DNA from: Lachnospiraceae bacterium | GTDB lineage: Bacteria; Bacillota; Clostridia; Lachnospirales; Lachnospiraceae | DNA length: 64,000 nt | Direction of reading: 5' to 3' | Assembly: GCA_014804615.1 (NCBI GenBank) | Contig: JAAUZL010000023.1 | Span: 4,859-68,858, forward strand | Part shown: positions 30,975-40,860 of the stretch, piece by piece | How positions within the stretch are numbered: position 1 is the stretch's first letter | Layout of the letters: each line of letters starts with the position of its first letter | The notes under the pieces: model-generated | Seen by the model: only the letters and a program-made list of their open reading frames with translations | Databases searched by the model: none | What the model was told of the DNA's origin: nothing | Translations under genes and position numbers: made by a program

Positions 30975-31216
30975 TTCTTTTCCTTCCTTTCCATAAAAAT
31001 TTATTTTTTCTTCTTATTATTCAAATGTTGTATTACGGGCATTTTCATTTTGAGCAACATGATTTATGCCAAAATAAAAAGATCAAGATTACATTATTCA
31101 TGCTTATCTTGACCTTTTATTAATGCTCTTTTTATGTACTTTTATTTTTACATTGCAATGATATAAACTATGATATTTTGTTTTTATTATCAACCTTTAT
31201 TTTTTCATATGTTGAA

Positions 31217-31470
31217 AATCCCTTTTTTCCTATTATAAATTATTCACCTATTCTCAACTTTTTAAATTAAAGCAGGAAACCACCCAATGTACCTTGAATG
31301 TATATCTAAATTTTGCTTTATGTATTACTATGAAAATTTTCAATGTAGAACCCATTTTTTAATGCAATTAAACTCTTCTTTTTCTCACAAAATTTTTGGA
31401 GATAGGTAAATAAACACTTTTACTGCAATTCAAAATTTCATTATTGCTTACGCTTTTTTTATCTATGCTA
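31217..31470. repeat. Dispersed ~230-bp noncoding repeat, copy B
   Basis: See copy A; includes TTTTTTAATGCAATTAAACTCTTCTTTTTCTCACAAAATTTTTGG. Confidence 0.85.
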
Positions 31471-31561
31471 TTTGATATATGTATCACACCTAAACTTTAT
31501 CATTTTTCATTAAAGCCTTTTACTATTATTTCTCTTGCTTGTTATATCCTCTATATGTGAA

Positions 31562-32281
31562 TTATTTTACTTGCAGCTTTTGACACATTTCAATGAAGTC
31601 AGATACTAATTTTTCATTGTTTATTGACTTATTTTCTTGTGTTCTTACAAGATAATTTATGTAATTTATATCTCTATACTGCAATGCATATTTTAATTGT
31701 AACATTATACCGTGGCTTACTTCATCTATATGATTCTTATAAATCTCCACAATCATATATACATCTTGAATGTTCATTCTTCCAAAAATCCAAACAATTG
31801 CATATGCTAACTTCTCGTTTATATCTTGAATTTCAGTGTATTTCTCGTCATTCTCCATGATTGTTTTCTCATATCTTATATGATTGGCTTCTTTGAAATC
31901 TAGCCAATCTATTGTATATTCCTTTCCCATAAACTGATCTATCTTATCCCAGTGTTCAATGTCTTTTAATAATAAGACCTTACTCATAAATTCCTCTGTA
32001 TATTTCTCATTCCCTATAAACTCTTCTCTTGCTCCCTGTGCATAAATCATTTTATCCTCTGCTAACAGATCAAGCAATGCTCTTAAGGTATTGGCTATTT
32101 TATACTCACCGGGATTATCTGGCACACAATTACACTTCTCTATGCCATAATCTTTAAATATGCTGTCATCTGACTCTAACATATATAATTTATCCCAATC
32201 TGGTATGTAAACTTTATAATCTCCACATGTTTCTAGGCTACATGGAAGACTAAGCGCTTGCTTTCCTGTTATGTATTTCAT
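31562..32281 (-). CDS. Hypothetical protein
   Basis: MKYITGKQALSLPCSLETCGDYKVYIPDWDKLY with GAGGGG RBS. Confidence 0.7.
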   Translation of the reverse strand: MKYITGKQALSLPCSLETCGDYKVYIPDWDKLYMLESDDSIFKDYGIEKCNCVPDNPGEYKIANTLRALLDLLAEDKMIYAQGAREEFIGNEKYTEEFMSKVLLLKDIEHWDKIDQFMGKEYTIDWLDFKEANHIRYEKTIMENDEKYTEIQDINEKLAYAIVWIFGRMNIQDVYMIVEIYKNHIDEVSHGIMLQLKYALQYRDINYINYLVRTQENKSINNEKLVSDFIEMCQKLQVK

Positions 32282-32305
32282 ATTGTTTCCCCTCACTTAT
32301 GTAAA

Positions 32306-32539
32306 CTAAATACTGCTATGCTCCACTATTGAACTTATCTTGTTCTGCACTTCTTCTAGTATGTCATGTATAACACATACTACATTCGCTGTTGATATAT
32401 CTCTCTGATTTCCAAGATCGTTCTCTAAAACTGCTGCTACTGCTATTGCTTTATCTATGCTCTTTGTTATCTCTTCTATGTGTACCTGTGAAAACTCTAC
32501 CGGCTTTGTATTTATATCCTCTATGTTTGATTCACTCAT
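32306..32539 (-). CDS. Small hypothetical protein
   Basis: MSESNIEDINTKPVEFSQVHIEEITKSIDKAIAVAAVLENDLG with GGAGG RBS. Confidence 0.6.
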   Translation of the reverse strand: MSESNIEDINTKPVEFSQVHIEEITKSIDKAIAVAAVLENDLGNQRDISTANVVCVIHDILEEVQNKISSIVEHSSI

Positions 32540-32802
32540 TTTAATATCCTCCATCAATATAAAATAATATAAACAGAGTAGGTGAAACTTCTCCCCACCT
32601 TCCCTATACAAAATTGACGCAGCACTTGTATAAACTTTGCTACCAAGTGAATTATAATTGTGAAAACAATCGGTATTTTATGATTTCATACTTTACTTAT
32701 CCCTTTGGCACAATAAACCCATAAAACAATATAATGTCTCTATTAAATTTTCATTGCCCTTTGAGAATGTTTTATAATCTATTGTTTTTATGCTACATAA
32801 AA

Positions 32803-32845
32803 ATACCCTCACCTATCCCTGTTATATATCAGACGGTGAGGGTAT
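32803..32845 (-). terminator. Hairpin ATACCCTCACC...GGTGAGGGTAT
   Basis: 11-bp perfect stem in intergenic region. Confidence 0.55.
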
Positions 32846-32939
32846 CATTTATTTACTTATTATGCAATGTTGTATTTTATAAACACTTTTTAAAATCTTA
32901 TTTTTGTTCTATTTATGCATGATGTTTTAAGGTTTTATG

Positions 32940-33578
32940 CTAGTGCATTATATCTAAACTCTTAAACTCTTCTAATGTGTATGCTTGACCTTTGTATGTA
33001 ATTTCTTTTAAATTTCCACAATTTTCAAATGAATTATAACCAATGCTTGCTAGAGTACTTGGTAATACTAATTTACTTAATACTTCATGATTTTCAAAAG
33101 CACAACGTCCAATTGATGTCACTCCTTCATCCATAATAACCCAACCTATATTGTTTTTGAGTTCATACCAAGGTATATCATATTCATCTACTGTTTTTTT
33201 ACCATCTGAGTTGTAAAGTTCAGTGTGTCCAAAGTTAGTCATTTCACCAGTACCTTTAATAACAAGCACGCCATTCTGATAATACCATGTTAAGTTTGTG
33301 CCACATACACCGCTTGTCTCTGGTGATTCTATTATTGTTTGCATTAAACTTGCTGCTTCATTGTTATCTGATTGTTGGTTGTTTTCTTCTGATTGTTGGT
33401 TGTCTTTTAACTGTGCTTTTAACTCTTTATACTCTGCTTCTAATTCTTCTATGCGTTCTTCTAATTCTTTTATTGTTTCTGCATCAGAATTGTTTGTTGA
33501 TGATGTGTCTTTGCCACAGGCAAATAAACTGATTGATAATACTAAGGCTGTGATGATTGTTATTGTTTTTCTTTTCAT
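32940..33578 (-). CDS. Lipoprotein with BspA-type (LRR_5) leucine-rich repeats
   Basis: Lipobox ALVLSISLFACGKD; VTSIGRCAFENHEVLSKLVLPSTLASIGYNSFENCGNLKEITYKG. Confidence 0.83.
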   Translation of the reverse strand: MKRKTITIITALVLSISLFACGKDTSSTNNSDAETIKELEERIEELEAEYKELKAQLKDNQQSEENNQQSDNNEAASLMQTIIESPETSGVCGTNLTWYYQNGVLVIKGTGEMTNFGHTELYNSDGKKTVDEYDIPWYELKNNIGWVIMDEGVTSIGRCAFENHEVLSKLVLPSTLASIGYNSFENCGNLKEITYKGQAYTLEEFKSLDIMH

Positions 33579-33625
33579 TGTTCTCTCTCTCATTCTTTTG
33601 TTTTAGGGTTATGGGTATGGGGTTA

Positions 33626-35128
33626 TTAGTAATATGCTATTCGTCTTTCCTCTGCGACTTCTTCCACTTCACATGCTTTTATTTCATAGCCTCCTAAACT
33701 ACTTTCTGGATTCTTTTCTATTGTTATACTAAACTTATATCCTGTAATGCTTTCTCCTTCACTGCCTATACAGTTACAGATCCCTTTTATTATCTGTGTT
33801 GATTGGTCTTGCTCTTGCTCTGTTTCTACTATCTGCATGTGATATGAGGGCATTAAACCATATGGTTCTAATGATATTTGCACTTTATTATCGCCTATAT
33901 CTTTCATGCCTTGCGATACTAAATCTTCTATTGTTACTTCTCTTTGAAAGCCATTCTTCGCTATGTTGTTGATATCTGCTAAACTTAAATTGTAGCCTAT
34001 AATATCTTCTGTGCCATCATCATATACTACCTCTGCTGATGGAAGTATATCTTGTAAACAATCTTCAAAATGATGTAAACTAAAATAACATTCTATAAAT
34101 CCGGCTATATCATTTTGTCCATCATATTTACAGGTGTTCACTTGATCTGCTATGTATGTCCAAATTACTGATCCCTCTTCCAATATGCTATTATCTTCCG
34201 GTAATGTGTAGGGATATATGTTGGCAATGTTTTCTCGTGTTATGTTCTGCCAAGGTATTTCTATTCTCTCTGCATCTCCTATTAAACTATTTAGTCTATC
34301 ATTATGTTCTTCTGTTGTTAAATAGGAATCGTTACGTTCTGTGTCTATCCAAACATAGATTATTCCATCATTATCTGTGTCTAAGTCTTCCGGAAAGTCT
34401 TCTCCATAATCTTCTAATAAACTCTTATCATATATAACTATAGAATTTACTTCATCTGTGCCTTTATATATTGATAGGCTTTCATATCTTCTTCTTTCGT
34501 TATCAATTATTATTCCATTGCTATATATCTCTGCATCTGAAAATACACTTATATTTTCTTTTCCAGAATAAATGCTTATTAGTTTAAATATACCGTCATC
34601 GCCCATATTAGAGGATATGGATGTATATTCATTTAAAAACTCTTTGGATCCGTCTTGATCAATGTCTATGAGTGCAAATTTATTGTTTTCTGGTGTGTTG
34701 TTTAGTTCCTCCAGTGTATACCAATAATACTCTGGTGCTATAAACATTCCCTCTAACAATGATATATAACAATAATCCTCGTCTGATATTTCTATTGTTG
34801 GTTCTGGGCTTGGTGTGGGGTCTGTTGAAGTTGTGTCCGGTTCCTCTTGCTCTGGCTCCTGTGATTCTGGGTTTACTTCCTCTGCTATTGGCTCTGACTC
34901 CTGTGTTTCCTCCTCTATTACATTGTCTTGGTCATTTGTGTCTTGGTTTGTTCCACATGCTGTTAAACTCATTATTGCTATTGATATAGCTGTAATGCTT
35001 AATATTTTATGTGTTGTGGATGTTGATATGAGTGTTGATGTAAATGTGGATGTGGAGGATAAAGGGAGTCCGGTAGTCCTATGATATGGGTTTATTGTTG
35101 GTGTTAGTGGGGTTAAGTTGGATTTCAT
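33626..35128 (-). CDS. Putative lipoprotein of unknown function
   Basis: SITAISIAIMSLTACGTNQDTND lipobox followed by acidic/Pro-rich linker. Confidence 0.75.
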   Translation of the reverse strand: MKSNLTPLTPTINPYHRTTGLPLSSTSTFTSTLISTSTTHKILSITAISIAIMSLTACGTNQDTNDQDNVIEEETQESEPIAEEVNPESQEPEQEEPDTTSTDPTPSPEPTIEISDEDYCYISLLEGMFIAPEYYWYTLEELNNTPENNKFALIDIDQDGSKEFLNEYTSISSNMGDDGIFKLISIYSGKENISVFSDAEIYSNGIIIDNERRRYESLSIYKGTDEVNSIVIYDKSLLEDYGEDFPEDLDTDNDGIIYVWIDTERNDSYLTTEEHNDRLNSLIGDAERIEIPWQNITRENIANIYPYTLPEDNSILEEGSVIWTYIADQVNTCKYDGQNDIAGFIECYFSLHHFEDCLQDILPSAEVVYDDGTEDIIGYNLSLADINNIAKNGFQREVTIEDLVSQGMKDIGDNKVQISLEPYGLMPSYHMQIVETEQEQDQSTQIIKGICNCIGSEGESITGYKFSITIEKNPESSLGGYEIKACEVEEVAEERRIAYY

Positions 35129-35188
35129 GTACCTTCTCTTTCCTTCCTTTGTTGTATGTTGCCACTGCTTTGTTGATTATATGAATTG

Positions 35189-35734
35189 TTAGTAAACTGT
35201 CACGTCTGACCCTAATTCTGAGTAATCTCCTTGACCGAATTGAATTTGTGGTGTATTTGCTGTGTTATCTGGAGTACCCACGTTATCCCAATTACCTTGG
35301 TTGCCGGTGCCCTTGTTGGGATTGGTGTCGGAGAACCACTCCGGGTGCTTTTGCATGACCTCTTGCTCCATTTCTTCTAACATTGCTTGTTCTTCTTCTG
35401 TGAGGCCGTAATCATTGGCGCTTGCATATTCAATATTACTGATTTCTTCTTGTACGTTTTCTATCTCTGATTGTGTGCTGTTTATTGATGATGATAAACT
35501 ATCTACTCTTGCTGTTAATTCTGATATTGTGGTGTTGGCTGCTTCTATTTCAGAAGTTATACTATTTAATTCTGTTGCTTTATTTTCTATATCCGTTGTG
35601 ATTTCATTCTTTGAATTTGTTAACACAGATAAACTATTTTTTAATTTTGATGCTGTTGTATATTGATAGATGTTTACACCTATACAAATAATTAGTATTA
35701 CCGATAATATTATTGTTAATGTTTTGTTTTTCAT
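35189..35734 (-). CDS. TM plus coiled-coil protein with HPEWF/NVGTPDN tail
   Basis: N-terminal TM, heptads, tail QKHPEWFSDTNPNKGTGNQGNWDNVGTPDN. Confidence 0.75.
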   Translation of the reverse strand: MKNKTLTIILSVILIICIGVNIYQYTTASKLKNSLSVLTNSKNEITTDIENKATELNSITSEIEAANTTISELTARVDSLSSSINSTQSEIENVQEEISNIEYASANDYGLTEEEQAMLEEMEQEVMQKHPEWFSDTNPNKGTGNQGNWDNVGTPDNTANTPQIQFGQGDYSELGSDVTVY

Positions 35735-35768
35735 AGGTTTGTGTCCTTTTTATATGTTGTATGTGTGG

Positions 35769-36359
35769 TTAGTAAATTGTGCCTGGTGTTATACCCTCGC
35801 TTCCACTTTCTCCTATTGTATATTCTGGAATGACACCATTGTCAGGTGTTCCTACATGTTCGTAGTTGCCTTGGTTGTTGCCAGTGGTGGTTGTGGAATC
35901 ATCTTGGAACCAGTCTGGATGACGCTGTTTTGCTCTCTCCAATGCTGCGTCTACCTCTGCCTGTCTATCTTCTGCTGATAAACTGTTATTGTTTATGTCT
36001 GCTTCTTTTTCTTCCAGTTCTTTTTGTAATTCTTGTAAGCTATCTGTTAAACTCTTATTGTCTGCTTCTAAGGTAGTTATGGTGCTGTTTAAGTCTTCTA
36101 TTTGAACTTGGAGATCCGCCAATTCCTGCTTCTTAGTTTCTAAACTATCACTTAAAGTATTCTGTTCTGTTTCTTTTGTTTCTAAATCTGATTGCAAGGT
36201 ACTTATCTCATTTTTTATATTGGTATTAGCATTAAACTCATAGATATTTATTGCTATGCTGATGATAATTAAAACAAAAATTATTGTTTCTACACTCTTT
36301 ATTAATGGTTTGGAAACGCTATTAACATTGGTTTCATTAGGTCTTTCTTGGTTACTCAT
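35769..36359 (-). CDS. TM plus coiled-coil protein with HPDWF/HVGTPDN tail (paralogue)
   Basis: Tail QRHPDWFQDDSTTTTGNNQGNYEHVGTPDN. Confidence 0.75.
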   Translation of the reverse strand: MSNQERPNETNVNSVSKPLIKSVETIIFVLIIISIAINIYEFNANTNIKNEISTLQSDLETKETEQNTLSDSLETKKQELADLQVQIEDLNSTITTLEADNKSLTDSLQELQKELEEKEADINNNSLSAEDRQAEVDAALERAKQRHPDWFQDDSTTTTGNNQGNYEHVGTPDNGVIPEYTIGESGSEGITPGTIY

Positions 36360-36616
36360 AATATCCTCCTTAAATTGGTTTTAGTTGGAGATAAACTAAG
36401 GGTGTTTCTACACTAAACCATTATTGTTTCTACACAGCTTATTAGTGCTTGTAAATTAAACTCTTATTGCTTGACTAATACTTTTACTATTTTTTATTAT
36501 TGCTTTTATATTGAATACTTTGTTTCTACACTGATTATTATTGTTTTTGTACTTGTAAATAAGTGATTATTGACTATGGTTTGCTTTCTAAAATTAGAAT
36601 AAAGGTTTACTTAGGT

Positions 36617-36697
36617 GAATAGGGGATTGCTTGTTTGATATAATGGCTTACTTGTTTGATATAATGGCTTGTTTGGGCGAATAAGGGATTGCTTGGC
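36617..36697. repeat. Nested direct repeats in divergent promoter region
   Basis: CTTGTTTGATATAATGGCTT(A/G) tandem at 36630 and 36651, flanked by GAATAGGGGATTGCTTG (36617) and GAATAAGGGATTGCTTG (36680). Confidence 0.8.
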
Positions 36698-36876
36698 TAT
36701 TTCCCCTTTATCCTCTAAACTCTTTATTGTAGATTTAATGACAAGCTGCCAATACTAAGTATGCTAACTGCACTTTTTCTTTACTCCCTGTTTAATTTTA
36801 ATTCATTTTGCATTATTTTACAACCAAATGAATCCTCTTCTTTAATAAAATATCTTATTAAGTGAGGTTATGTTAT

Positions 36877-37173
36877 ATGGTAAGTGGTTTAAATAAAAGA
36901 TTACACATTTCAAGGATAAATAGCGATTTATCCAAAAAACAAGTAGCTGAAATCATTGGTGTATCTGAATCTACTATGGGTTTATATGAATCTGGCAACC
37001 GCCAACCCTCTCTTGGGTCACTGATCAAGTTGGCTTCTTTATATAAGGTTTCTACTGATTATTTGTTAGGTTGTGAACCTCCAGAAGCTGAATCTATTTC
37101 ACTTCAAGGATTAAACTCTGACCAGAAAAAAGTTGTCACCCTTGTTATTAAATGTTTTAAAAACCCTATCTAA
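36877..37173 (+). CDS. XRE-family HTH transcriptional regulator
   Basis: HISRINSDLSKKQVAEIIGVSESTMGLYESGNRQPSLGSLIKLASLYKVSTDYLLG; start at MVSGLNK. Confidence 0.88.
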   Translation: MVSGLNKRLHISRINSDLSKKQVAEIIGVSESTMGLYESGNRQPSLGSLIKLASLYKVSTDYLLGCEPPEAESISLQGLNSDQKKVVTLVIKCFKNPI

Positions 37174-37183
37174 AGTTTTATAC

Positions 37184-37216
37184 AAAAAGAGGATACTTTC
37201 TCAGTATCCTCCTTTT
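37184..37216. terminator. Hairpin AGGATACT...AGTATCCT, probably bidirectional
   Basis: 8-bp stem between convergent genes 36877(+) and 37270(-), A-rich upstream and T-rich downstream. Confidence 0.65.
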
Positions 37217-37269
37217 ATTGAGCGTATTCTTTTTGTTTCTTTCGCTATGTATTATCACATACAAGCGGT

Positions 37270-38067
37270 TTATGAGGACTTTTTACCATGACCGGGCTTG
37301 GTCTTAGATGTGGTCTTTTTACCTTTCTTTGCCGTTTCATCTGTCTCTGTTGCCTTTTCCTCTTCTAAACCAACATCTTTATTGTCGCTGTCCGGTTCTC
37401 CTTCTTCTTCCACAGCCTTTTCCTCTTCTGCTACAGGCTCCTCACCCTCGTTACTTGACTGATCCTCACCATCCCCACCTAAACCTTCAGTACTAAAAAT
37501 GTCATTCATTGTCTCAGCAGCCTTTGATTCCGGTGTATCTGTGCTACAGCTTTCAATCTCTGCTTCAACCGCCTCTTCCTTTGCTGAAGCCATGCGGTTT
37601 TCATATATTACACCGTCAGCAACCTTAACTTCATCGTCTGTGATCCAGCACCCAGCTATCGTTGTAATGGTTGCAAGCTGCCTTAAGTTGTTCTCGGTAA
37701 TCTTTACCCTACAGCACTTGTTACTTACAACCTCAAAAAGCCGCCCCCTGTAGTCGGTGTCCAGTACCCTTACTACCGTATACATGGAATTAACCTGTAC
37801 ACCCGGATAATCATTTAAAAGAGGTCTGAACTTACCACACGCCGTCTTTACCGGAATATCCTGCTGATTCCAGTTTTCAGTGTCACACACAAACTCTACT
37901 CCGTCCTCTGTGTTCTTCCACTTAATTCCTTTGATCTGCCCGTGGTCAATCATTCTCTTTGCAACTGCCGGAGTAATTTCTAAAAACTCCTTTGTATCTG
38001 AGTCAAAACAGACCACGCCTTGAATACGGGTGTACCCAAGCATACATACACTTACAGCATATTTCAT
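37270..38067 (-). CDS. Hypothetical protein with acidic/Lys-rich C-terminal tail
   Basis: FLEITPAVAKRMIDHGQIKGIKWKNTEDGVEFVCDTENW; tail KKGKKTTSKTKPGHGKKSS. Confidence 0.7.
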   Translation of the reverse strand: MKYAVSVCMLGYTRIQGVVCFDSDTKEFLEITPAVAKRMIDHGQIKGIKWKNTEDGVEFVCDTENWNQQDIPVKTACGKFRPLLNDYPGVQVNSMYTVVRVLDTDYRGRLFEVVSNKCCRVKITENNLRQLATITTIAGCWITDDEVKVADGVIYENRMASAKEEAVEAEIESCSTDTPESKAAETMNDIFSTEGLGGDGEDQSSNEGEEPVAEEEKAVEEEGEPDSDNKDVGLEEEKATETDETAKKGKKTTSKTKPGHGKKSS

Positions 38068-38247
38068 ACCTTTTATCTCCTTTTCTATTTTTTAGTGGAT
38101 TGATTGTAACGGAAATATTGATAACTTTCAACACTAAATTTAAAATATTTTTGAAAATATTTCCTTTGATAAACAAACAAAAATACACAAAACTCTTATA
38201 TATCTTCAAGTCTTGTGTATCATTAAAAAGTATAATTTTTATAACAA

Positions 38248-38283
38248 AAAAGGCAGTGCCTATTACTTTTGGCTCTGCCTTTA
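38248..38283 (-). terminator. Hairpin AAGGCAGTGCC...GGCTCTGCCTT
   Basis: Near-perfect stem 3' of the 38300 gene. Confidence 0.55.
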
Positions 38284-38299
38284 TTAAACTCTATATAAT

Positions 38300-38515
38300 T
38301 TATTTGCTTAACATTGCTTTTACTTCGTCATAGCTTTTTCCGCTATCTTTTATAATTGCATCCAGTTCCGCCAGACGATCCATTTTAATCTGTGCTTCTA
38401 ACTCCTTTTTGGATTTCTCCAATGTTTTTAAAGTTTCTTTTGTTTCTTCAATATCTTTAATAACCTTTTCAAGCTGCTCTTCCGGTGTAACTACTTCTCT
38501 CTTTTTCCGTGCCAT
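38300..38515 (-). CDS. Small coiled-coil protein
   Basis: MARKKREVVTPEEQLEKVIKDIEETKETLKTLEKSKKELEAQIK with AGGAGG RBS. Confidence 0.7.
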   Translation of the reverse strand: MARKKREVVTPEEQLEKVIKDIEETKETLKTLEKSKKELEAQIKMDRLAELDAIIKDSGKSYDEVKAMLSK

Positions 38516-38668
38516 AAGTAACCTCCTATTTTGAATGTTATTTGTAATTAAACCAATAATAACATAATCAAAAATAAAAGTAAACAAGTAAACAAACATG
38601 TTATTTATTATAAGTATATTGTACCTATACTTAGTAATTAAATAACATGTTATTTACAATAAATATAT

Positions 38669-39712
38669 CTAATTATTAGCTACCTCCGGTAGTCTCACCC
38701 AGTTATCTATACTATAACTTATTTCCATAAATTCTTGTGAAGTATTAAAGAAATTATATGCTATATAAACATTTTTATCTTCATCACTTCTAAGTGCATT
38801 GGTACAGTCAACCATGTAATTTATATTATCTATTTGCACTATATTCCATAAATGACCCTCTTCTGTTATATTATGTGTTCCTCTTATACATATACATGTA
38901 ATGCTTGCTTTATCACATAGGAATTTAAACATCTTGGCATATCCAGAACAAACTGTTTCTTGTTTTACTACGCTGTATATACTTTGATTATATTCAACTC
39001 CACTTATGTAACAAGTCTTTAGCACCAAAAAATTAAATATGTGTTTTTCTATTTCTTCTTGGCTCATAAAACTATTTACATTCTGTAATGCTCTCTTTTC
39101 ATACTCCTTTATCTCTTTCCATGCTCTATCAATTTCTTCAGCTGATTTTAAATTATCATATGCTATACCACATATTTTAAAAGTATCTGTTTTCTCATTG
39201 TATGTTATAAAATCATTATCATGGAAGTTTATATAAAACAGCTCCGGGTGATCATATTCTATACTTCTTACTATCTCTGTTATATCATCAGTTTTTGTAT
39301 TACCTATTTCATATTTCTGTTGTTTTACTATGGTTTGTAATGTCTTTTCATATAGTTTCTTTTGTTTATCATTCAATAAACTATAGTAATACCAATTTAG
39401 CTTGTCTGCCTTTTCTATATTATCTATATCAAAACCAAGTATATCTCTATATAATTCCACTTCGTTTACACTATATTCAAGTTCTGATAATTTATCCAGA
39501 GTTTCTATATATTTTTCATTTAATGATTCAAATTTTGAACACAGGCTATCATATGCTTCTGTTTGACTAACTTCCACTTTTTCTGCTTTTTCTATTATAC
39601 TCCTAAGTTCTGCTATTTTTATATTATCAGAATATATTTGTATATAAACGCCTGTAATAAAAAGTCCAAACAATAAAAATAATATTAACTTGTTTTTATT
39701 ATTTATTTTCAT
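38669..39712 (-). CDS. Membrane-anchored transglutaminase-like (TGc) protein
   Basis: N-terminal TM and coiled coil; ETVCSGYAKMFKFLCD, EGHLWNIVQI, YMVDCT (Cys-His-Asp). Confidence 0.85.
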   Translation of the reverse strand: MKINNKNKLILFLLFGLFITGVYIQIYSDNIKIAELRSIIEKAEKVEVSQTEAYDSLCSKFESLNEKYIETLDKLSELEYSVNEVELYRDILGFDIDNIEKADKLNWYYYSLLNDKQKKLYEKTLQTIVKQQKYEIGNTKTDDITEIVRSIEYDHPELFYINFHDNDFITYNEKTDTFKICGIAYDNLKSAEEIDRAWKEIKEYEKRALQNVNSFMSQEEIEKHIFNFLVLKTCYISGVEYNQSIYSVVKQETVCSGYAKMFKFLCDKASITCICIRGTHNITEEGHLWNIVQIDNINYMVDCTNALRSDEDKNVYIAYNFFNTSQEFMEISYSIDNWVRLPEVANN

Positions 39713-39742
39713 GTTCTCCTCCCAAATATGATAGTATTTATC

Positions 39743-40858
39743 CTACCATTCTATTTTGATAATTAGTAAATCGGGGTCTATTGTTTTATTTATAGATGTG
39801 CTTGTCTCAAACATATTAAGTATTTCTTTTTCATTTATAAGCCTTGTAATCATTTCATTGTATATATTTATATCAGCACATCTTATTACAAGGTTATCCT
39901 GCATATTTCTTTTTGCTGATTCTATTAAATTCCTGTATCTTTCAATATCTACTTTGTCAAAATATAAACCTTCTTTGTTAAAATACTCAGCTTCTATGCT
40001 ATTACAATCCGGTATTTTCCCAAAATTATCTATACTATAACTTCTATCTATCTGCTCTTTTGTAATGTTGAAATAATAATAGTTTATCTGTCCTTTACTC
40101 TCTCCAAGTAATCCTTTTGATTGTGTACAGTCAACCATATACCAATTATCATCTATAAACACTACATTCCATGCATGTTTTACTCCACTTTTGTCTTGAC
40201 CTATAACTACTGTGCATGGAATACCTACTTGCTGACATAGGTATTTAAACATCTTGGTATAACCCATACAAACACTTCTTCCTAATGTAACTGAATACAG
40301 GTTTTGGTTATATTCACTTTCTATGTTGTATTCTGTATTTCTTGCTATGTAATCATATATAACTAATTCTTTTTCATAATTGCACATCTCCGGTCTTATA
40401 TGTTCTAATACATTATCAACATATTCTTCTATTCTTCTCTGTGCCTCTTCTATTTCTTCCAGATCCATATTATAGACCGGAAATAATGTCATGGTATTAT
40501 TACTATGTTGTATATATTCATAGTTGCTTACAAAGAAAATATCTGGGTTATCATATATTACACATTTAAACAGATAATCTACTTGCTCTGTATCAGCTGC
40601 TTTTATTTCAATGCTATCCATCTTATTTACTAATGAGTTATATATAATCTCATATATTTCTCTATCATTTTTAGATGTTAGCTGAAATAGATACCACTTG
40701 CCACTAATTAACTCGCTATCTATTTTATTTTTTGAATTTGCATATACCTCTATATTTTGATTTGAATAAACACCACTTGCATTATCATTATTACTATTGC
40801 AACAACCATATAAAACAGTGGATATTATCAAAAAACATATTACATGCTTTCTTTTCAT
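39743..40858 (-). CDS. Transglutaminase-like (TGc) lipoprotein, tandem paralogue
   Basis: Lipobox-like ISTVLYGCCNS; RSVCMGYTKMFKYLCQ, VKHAWNVVFI, YMVDCT. Confidence 0.85.
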   Translation of the reverse strand: MKRKHVICFLIISTVLYGCCNSNNDNASGVYSNQNIEVYANSKNKIDSELISGKWYLFQLTSKNDREIYEIIYNSLVNKMDSIEIKAADTEQVDYLFKCVIYDNPDIFFVSNYEYIQHSNNTMTLFPVYNMDLEEIEEAQRRIEEYVDNVLEHIRPEMCNYEKELVIYDYIARNTEYNIESEYNQNLYSVTLGRSVCMGYTKMFKYLCQQVGIPCTVVIGQDKSGVKHAWNVVFIDDNWYMVDCTQSKGLLGESKGQINYYYFNITKEQIDRSYSIDNFGKIPDCNSIEAEYFNKEGLYFDKVDIERYRNLIESAKRNMQDNLVIRCADINIYNEMITRLINEKEILNMFETSTSINKTIDPDLLIIKIEW

Positions 40859-40860
40859 TA

